A DNA stretch of 64,000 nucleotides from assembly GCA_964036665.1 (NCBI GenBank), contig OZ038526.1:930001-994000 (forward strand). Direction: 5' to 3'. Below are positions 59,201-64,000 of this stretch, one piece after another. The position numbers and the translations under genes were made by a program. This stretch comes from Gordius sp. MW1. Lineage: Eukaryota; Nematomorpha; Gordioida; Gordea; Gordiidae. Position 1 is the first letter of the stretch. Every line of letters begins with the position of its first letter. The notes below the pieces were generated by a model. It did not search any database. It was not told the origin of the DNA and saw only the letters and a list, made by a program, of their open reading frames with translations.

Positions 59201-62200
59201 TTAAATTAAATTACTATAGTTTCACCCGGCCTCTGATCAGTAAATTTTTTTAAAGAACTCAATAAACGCTCGCCCCCTTCTAAAATATCGAATAGTTTAC
59301 TAAGACAATCAATTGCCATTGCGATTGCTAAATCAAATTTTTTTTCCTTGATGGATTCAATGCCCATTCCTAAAGAAGATGAAGAAACGGATAATGTGTT
59401 TTAATCATTTTTTATATGTTTCACTTTATGTTTAATACTTTTTTTTAATAAAGCATGTCATTCAAAAAAAAATATATTCAGAAATGCGCGCAAATAGCAG
59501 ATTAGAGCATATAACAATAACATAACCACTAAGACTCACCAAAAAATATTTGTTGAATACTTATAAGATTATAAAAAGCCCTGTATCGTCAGCTTTAATA
59601 ATTTGCTGCATTTTAATTTAAATTAATAATCTGGACAGAAGTGTAACTAAAAATACATTACTAGCTGAGCAAACATGGGTGTAGCCAGCATTGGGATTAG
59701 AGGGGTGCAATATTGGGCAATACTGATTTAGGGAGGGGCAAAATGATCATTTTTTAAAATTTTAGCCATAATATTAACAAATTTCAACAAATACTTGGAT
59801 TTAGAGGGGGCAGCCGCCCCTCCCTGCCCCCCCTGGCTACGCCCATGTGAGTAAATACTAACAAGTTACATATGCATTCTGCTTATAAATCAGGAAACTA
59901 AAATGAAGGTAAATTCTTTTGCGCCGATAAACCTGAGGTGAATTGGATGGTTTGGGGGAATGTTTCCACAAAAGCTGAGATTTGGGTAGATTTAGTACGT
60001 AATTTGCGTATTTGAGTTGGTCTGTTGACACGGATAGTCCTTCCATTGAATTCACTAAATTAGTGCCATCCTCATCTTTACCTTGCCCACTATTTAGTTT
60101 TTTAGAGTTTTTTTGATTGGCCAACGTCTAAGAAGGATGTTTAAACAAGTTGCGTTAAAACGATTAATAATGTTTTAATTACTTGTAATGAAAAGGTCCT
60201 TTTGGATAGCTAAACATAATATAGTTGTTATCAGAAACACGCAAGATAGTATACATTAGTTAATAAGTTAGCATTTTGTATGCATACTCACGAAACAACT
60301 TATATAACATCAAGAACAAAGACTGTTGAGATAATAGCATGACTAGAATGCTTATGACAAACATTACGAACGACACTTAACAAAAACGTTTCTCACAGAT
60401 TTAGCGTTCATTGTGAATTTATTATAGCAATTGGACACTGCAGATTGAGATGATTCCTTTATATTGTGAGATAAGATGCTAGGTTCCGTAGCAAAAAGAC
60501 AAGTTGTCCAATTGCCATATAAAGCTCGTCTCTCAACTTTCCTATTTAAATTAACGTATGTATATGTCTTATACACTTACTTAACAACATATTACAACCT
60601 ATGTCTGACACCTTATGATGCATAAAAGCCACTCACGCTCAAACTTGTTTAGTAGATGTTAATGTTTTAATGTTCAGTTCATAGAGAATGTTAAATATCG
60701 CTTACGCTACTACTTCGCCTCCTACTCATTTTATCATCGACATTTTTGCTCAGATATTCGTCATATATTTTAGGCAAGGTAGAATAAAGAGCAAGATTCC
60801 AATGTCCATATAGGGCACGCACTTTAACATCCCTAACATCAATCAACATACACAAAGACAAATTATTATTTCAAAATTATTCCATCATGGGCGTAGCCAA
60901 GTGGGAGCAGGGAGGGGCAGCTGCCCCCTCTAAATCCAGAATGTCTTAAAATTCCAAAAATGGGTTCATTTTGCCCCTTCCTAAATCATCATTGCCCCCC
61001 CCCCCATAATTCCAATCCTGGCTGCGCCCATGTCTCTCTCTTTATGATGAGTACAATGTTCTTAAATCTTTGTTTTCTTATAGAAAATTATTGAATTAGT
61101 AAACAATTATAACTTACACTACTCACTTGTGATCAAAAATGAAACCGTCCACTCTGTTGAGTTCTTTGCCAAACATACCGGCAGGCCGAAAGTTTAACGA
61201 GCATCGATAATTGTTTGTGTGATTGATTATCTCTAAAGGTCCCGACTATAAATAATAATTAAAATAAAGATTTACAATAGATTTTAAAATGTTTATTCAT
61301 TTAAATAACTTAAAAAAATATTAATCCTTTTCACACTTATGAATACAAATGAATATAACATTTGTATTGTATTACGTGTTCAATCCATAATTTTCCGATA
61401 ATTATGTTGTGAATGCTACAATTTGGATTGGACCAAGTGTATACATCGTTGTGGCTAAATAAATAAATAAACATGAATGAATGAATGAACATGAACGCTC
61501 CAGCACAACTGGCGAATTGCACATGTGGCGCAATTTAATAATATTCTTAGGCAAATATTTAACAAATGTGTCAATTAATGCGTCATATAATTTAAAGTTA
61601 AGCAATATATAATATTATTATCGCTAAATCCTTGCTTTTTTAATGTGATATTATTCTTGCACAATTAAGACCAGCAATCATTAGGTCGGTATTTGTTTGC
61701 CATTCTTGAACAATTATTACAGACAATATCCTTCAGCTTCTTATATGATAATATTGATGAATGGCAACCCATTTATATATTATTTATTTTAATTTATTCT
61801 TAAACTTTTAAGTAAGGATTATAAATGATGTTGACTTTTCTCCAGTTGTGCATTTCGCCAGTTGTGCTGGATTCATGAGCATGTATGAATGAATGTTACT
61901 TTGGAAGTTGTAAAGTGATGATTCCCACCGGTTGAACGTCTAAAGCTTTGCCCCAAAATTTACTTTTGGGCTGAATTGAACCGTGAAACATAAAATTTGA
62001 AGATTGGGCATGAAAAGCGCTAATTGGTGGATGATGACTAGTTTGTTCACAAACCATTTTAAATCCCCGATCTGGCCTAAAAACATTATTTTAATTTATT
62101 TAAAAAAATAGAGTAAAGTTACAAATATTTAATATAAAATAGATTTTTTCTACGTTTTGAAGGATAAACAACTCTCTTAAAGTCTTAATTTTCATTTCAC

Positions 62201-63100
62201 GATTTTGTGTGAAAATGTTGTTTAGTGTTCTAATCAAAATAATTTAAAAAAATAGAATAAACAAATATTTAAATATAAAAATTAATTTTTTCTATGTTTT
62301 GAGTGATAAATAACATGCTTACAACTTAATTTTCACGATTTTTTATGAAAATGTAGCGTAGTGTGATTAATCAAGAAATAAAGTGGTTTTCATCGATTTT
62401 ATTATTGGTAGTATAATAAAGAAATACATGTCTAGTTCGTATGTTTCTCCCAACAAAGGATTAAAAGGCTTTCCCAATCGATCCCAATTAGTGGCACACC
62501 CCGAAACTGCAAACGCGGCTACCATCTTTAAAATAAATCAAGGATAAAATTCATAATTCATTTTTCATATAAATTTAGTAAATAAAAACTTTTGTAAAAT
62601 TAAATGTTATTTAACTAAAAATTTGTCTTTCAATAAGACAAGCTTTTATTTTTTTATAAATAATTAAAAAAAAATATATATATAACTTGGCATTTTTAAT
62701 AAAAGAAACTTGGCAAATAATTCCCTAAAATTTAAGAATATAATAGGAAACTTTTAGATTGGTTTTCTCTAAATAATATTAAAAAATATATAAACTTGGC
62801 ATTGTTATAAAAAAACTTGGCAAATAATTACTTCCATTCTTTCAACAGGGTTGTCCAGAGAGTTTGCTTTATCTAACAGGTAAGAATATTCCATATACTC
62901 AGCAAGTCTTTGCAAAAAAGACAGGGGCTCGTTTAGTACTATGGGCATCGTTATTTTAGATAAATCCTATTTATCCCAAAAAACACAAAAAAATTTAATT
63001 CGATTGATAAAAATAAATATTTAATACCTTTCCAATGCATTGTTTCAAAATTCCCCAAATGCTGATTTCAGCACGGGGCATGGGTGCAGGAAGAGATTTT
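53289..63100 (-). CDS. OSBPL: Oxysterol-binding-protein-related protein (ORP1/ORP2-like), lipid-binding domain, 9 exons, 5' end not found
   Basis: Exons (minus): 63100-63028, 62966-62832, 62525-62428, 62076-61900, 61454-61376, 61245-61127, 60541-60397, 60127-59933, 53633-53289. Phases agree throughout and give 454 residues to a TGA. Order of motifs: [67 protein letters not shown], the family signature [12 protein letters not shown] (usually EQVSHHPP), [105 protein letters not shown] and the C-terminal EEYWKRDY. The domain binds sterol or phosphoinositide and moves them between membranes at contact sites. The match is closest to the ORP1/ORP2 group. Any ankyrin or PH regions would lie beyond the window. 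Introns range from 61 nt to 6.3 kb; the last one hosts a LINE, a satellite array and a MITE. Confidence 0.95.
53933..57475 (+). mobile_element. LINE (non-LTR retrotransposon), full-length insertion, RTE-like
   Basis: A 12-bp direct repeat ATGTTATAACTT flanks it (53921-53932 and 57476-57487). The 5' part has GGTTGGCGCCAGGAAGGGCA, common in the 5' region of such elements. One long coding region with endonuclease and reverse transcriptase follows, ending in a short GAAGAAG/A-rich tail. Length and organisation fit RTE-like LINEs. It sits in the last ORP intron, antisense to that gene. Confidence 0.92.
54412..57390 (+). pseudogene. LINE polyprotein: AP endonuclease + reverse transcriptase, with breaks
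   Basis: Begins [15 protein letters not shown], then after a frame change continues to 55203 with the APE-type endonuclease motifs [28 protein letters not shown] and KSTVDYMM, ending near QHRLIVGD. The RT domain (55425-56312) contains [46 protein letters not shown] and [15 protein letters not shown]. After a stop at 56310-56312 come [20 protein letters not shown], a second stop in the segment before [12 protein letters not shown] (the catalytic YADD), and SKTKVLFGG-like residues. A Cys cluster [18 protein letters not shown] lies between the thumb and the C-terminal [12 protein letters not shown] and YGSETWPL motifs. The frame ends DRIKWRK. At least two frameshifts and three stops make it inactive. 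Confidence 0.9.
57680..58811. repeat. Inverted satellite array of GCTAAGTATTTAAAT units
   Basis: 57680-58120 holds about 22 units of roughly 20 bp, each starting GCTAAGTATTT. After a 150-bp AT-rich spacer the same unit runs in the opposite orientation (ACTTAGCATTT) from about 58281 to 58811. Unit length varies between 18 and 22 bp. The right edge AGCAGTTAAATAAC resembles the edge of the small array at 22104-22240. It lies within the last ORP intron. Confidence 0.93.
58812..59673. other. Non-coding part of the last ORP intron
   Basis: AT-rich, with no frame or element end that I could support; a plus-strand stretch near 59240-59400 has slightly richer composition but no recognisable exon. Confidence 0.45.
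59674..59847. mobile_element. Small hAT-like MITE, CATGGGCGTAGCC family, long form
   Basis: Starts CATGGGTGTAGCCAGC and ends CCTGGCTACGCCCATG, with a TTTTAGCCATAATATT core. Flanks TGAGCAAA and TGAGTAAA match at seven of eight positions. It lies 86 bp downstream of ORP exon 8. Confidence 0.9.
60886..61032. mobile_element. Small hAT-like MITE, CATGGGCGTAGCC family
   Basis: Starts CATGGGCGTAGCCAAG and ends CCTGGCTGCGCCCATG, in the intron between ORP exons 6 and 7. The same insertion is at 47706-47875 in the duplicate. Confidence 0.88.
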
Positions 63101-64000
63101 CTAAATTAAAATACAAAATTTAATTTTTATAAGCTAGTTATAAATTATAATAAGCTAGTTGTAAATCGTTTTATTAAAACCACTTTATCACACACATTTG
63201 TTGGAAAACACTTGAAAATAAAAATATTGATTTTTAGTAATTTAATCGACGTTTAGTGTTGGCTACTTTGATTCTTTTATCATTAGATTCAATTTTTTAA
63301 TCAAATAAAGCGGAAAAGTTACTTTTGAACAGGGTAGTTTGTTAATCTAAAGGCTACGGCACAAAAGTGGCGATTGAACTTAACTTATTCCTAGCAAAAA
63401 AAAGTGAGAAACTAATAAAAGTTCGATTTTGTAGGAAAAAGAATCAATAAAGCTGTACACTACTCTCCTAACAATAAAATATTGGCAATATTGTACTATT
63501 GCTATATATTACAATTGTCAAGCTGTTATGAAAGGGGAGAATTAATAGTTAATTATGTTTTATACCCCGATACGCATTAAGTCTGTATTATTTTTAGAGT
63601 AAATAAATTGGCAAAAACCCTTATTAGATTTATTAACTAAAAAAGTTATAATAAACATTAAATTTTTGGAATGTTACTATAGAATATTTTTATTTATCTA
63701 AAAATCTTAATTTTTCCATATAGCTTAAGCCATAAAAATATAATTGCTTCCAATTTAAAGCTCTAATTAAACGCACTCTTTTCACCTGAAATATATTGTG
63801 AAAGAAAGAGGGAGTTTCGCAATTATATAATATTAGGCTATTAAGTTAAATAAGTATTTAAAAATTAATTTCGAATAACAAATACAAATTTATTACCTTG
63901 TAAAAACAATTTTTTAAATTGTAATTGTATGCAGAAGATTAAGTCAAATTATTTAGTTGATCGACAATAGGTATATATTTAATGCTTTTGAGGAAAAAAG
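63101..64000. other. Upstream side of the recognised ORP exons
   Basis: The first recognised exon starts with an acceptor (TTTAG) and a split codon, so at least one more exon must lie upstream. None could be identified with confidence here; a short minus-strand stretch at 63835-63785 ends in CAG|GTGAAA and could be one, but its peptide is too short to judge. Confidence 0.4.

Noticed and set aside
61455-61605. Minus-strand frames upstream of ORP exon 5
   Set aside because: They read through the acceptor into intron; only the part from [11 protein letters not shown] onward is exon.
1-64000. tRNA, rRNA or snRNA genes
   Set aside because: I looked for tRNA A- and B-box patterns and for conserved rRNA stretches and saw none that folds convincingly; absence by eye is not proof.

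Overview
The window is a piece of an AT-rich animal nuclear genome. The coding regions are split by GT-AG introns, the gene families are eukaryotic, and the rest is dense with DNA transposons, a Helitron, a non-LTR element and an LTR element. The species cannot be told from the sequence. Very short introns (37-40 nt in the dUTPase gene and the 5' part of the myotubularin gene) next to much longer ones fit an invertebrate such as a flatworm, but that is a guess.

Three host genes could be read exon by exon with consistent splice phases: (1) a complete five-exon dUTPase (7103-7693, +); (2) a complete fifteen-exon catalytically dead myotubularin of the MTMR10/11/12 type (17491-24984, +); (3) the sterol/lipid-binding domain of an oxysterol-binding-protein-related protein, nine exons (63100-53289, -), whose N-terminal exons lie beyond the window or were not recognised. 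A fourth locus is a wrecked NADP-type isocitrate dehydrogenase (40055-35992, -), with a 3-kb foldback element in one exon and a 304-bp element in another. At the left edge one long open exon on the minus strand (532-1) belongs to a protein I do not recognise.

Layout: 0.5-7 kb is non-coding DNA with small hAT-type elements and a 1.3-kb hAT element that ends 102 bp before the dUTPase start codon. 8-17 kb holds a non-autonomous hAT with a piggyBac-like element nested in it, then a Ty3/gypsy-type LTR element that has lost reverse transcriptase and most of integrase. 25-35 kb is a graveyard of IS630/Tc1-like, LINE and hAT remnants. 35-40 kb is the isocitrate dehydrogenase pseudogene. 41.3-47.7 kb is a tandem array of a hAT-like element and its 1.07-kb flank, with another hAT nested inside. 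47.7-51.6 kb is a chimeric, degenerate duplicate made of ORP exons fused head to head with the 3' part of the myotubularin gene. Then come a 297-bp perfect-looking tandem duplication and a non-autonomous Helitron. The last ORP intron (53634-59932) holds a 3.5-kb LINE with a 12-bp target duplication and a 1.1-kb inverted satellite array.

Target-site duplications could be read for many elements, so their borders are firm. Functional statements for the host genes rest on recognised family motifs and splice-phase agreement, not on any search.
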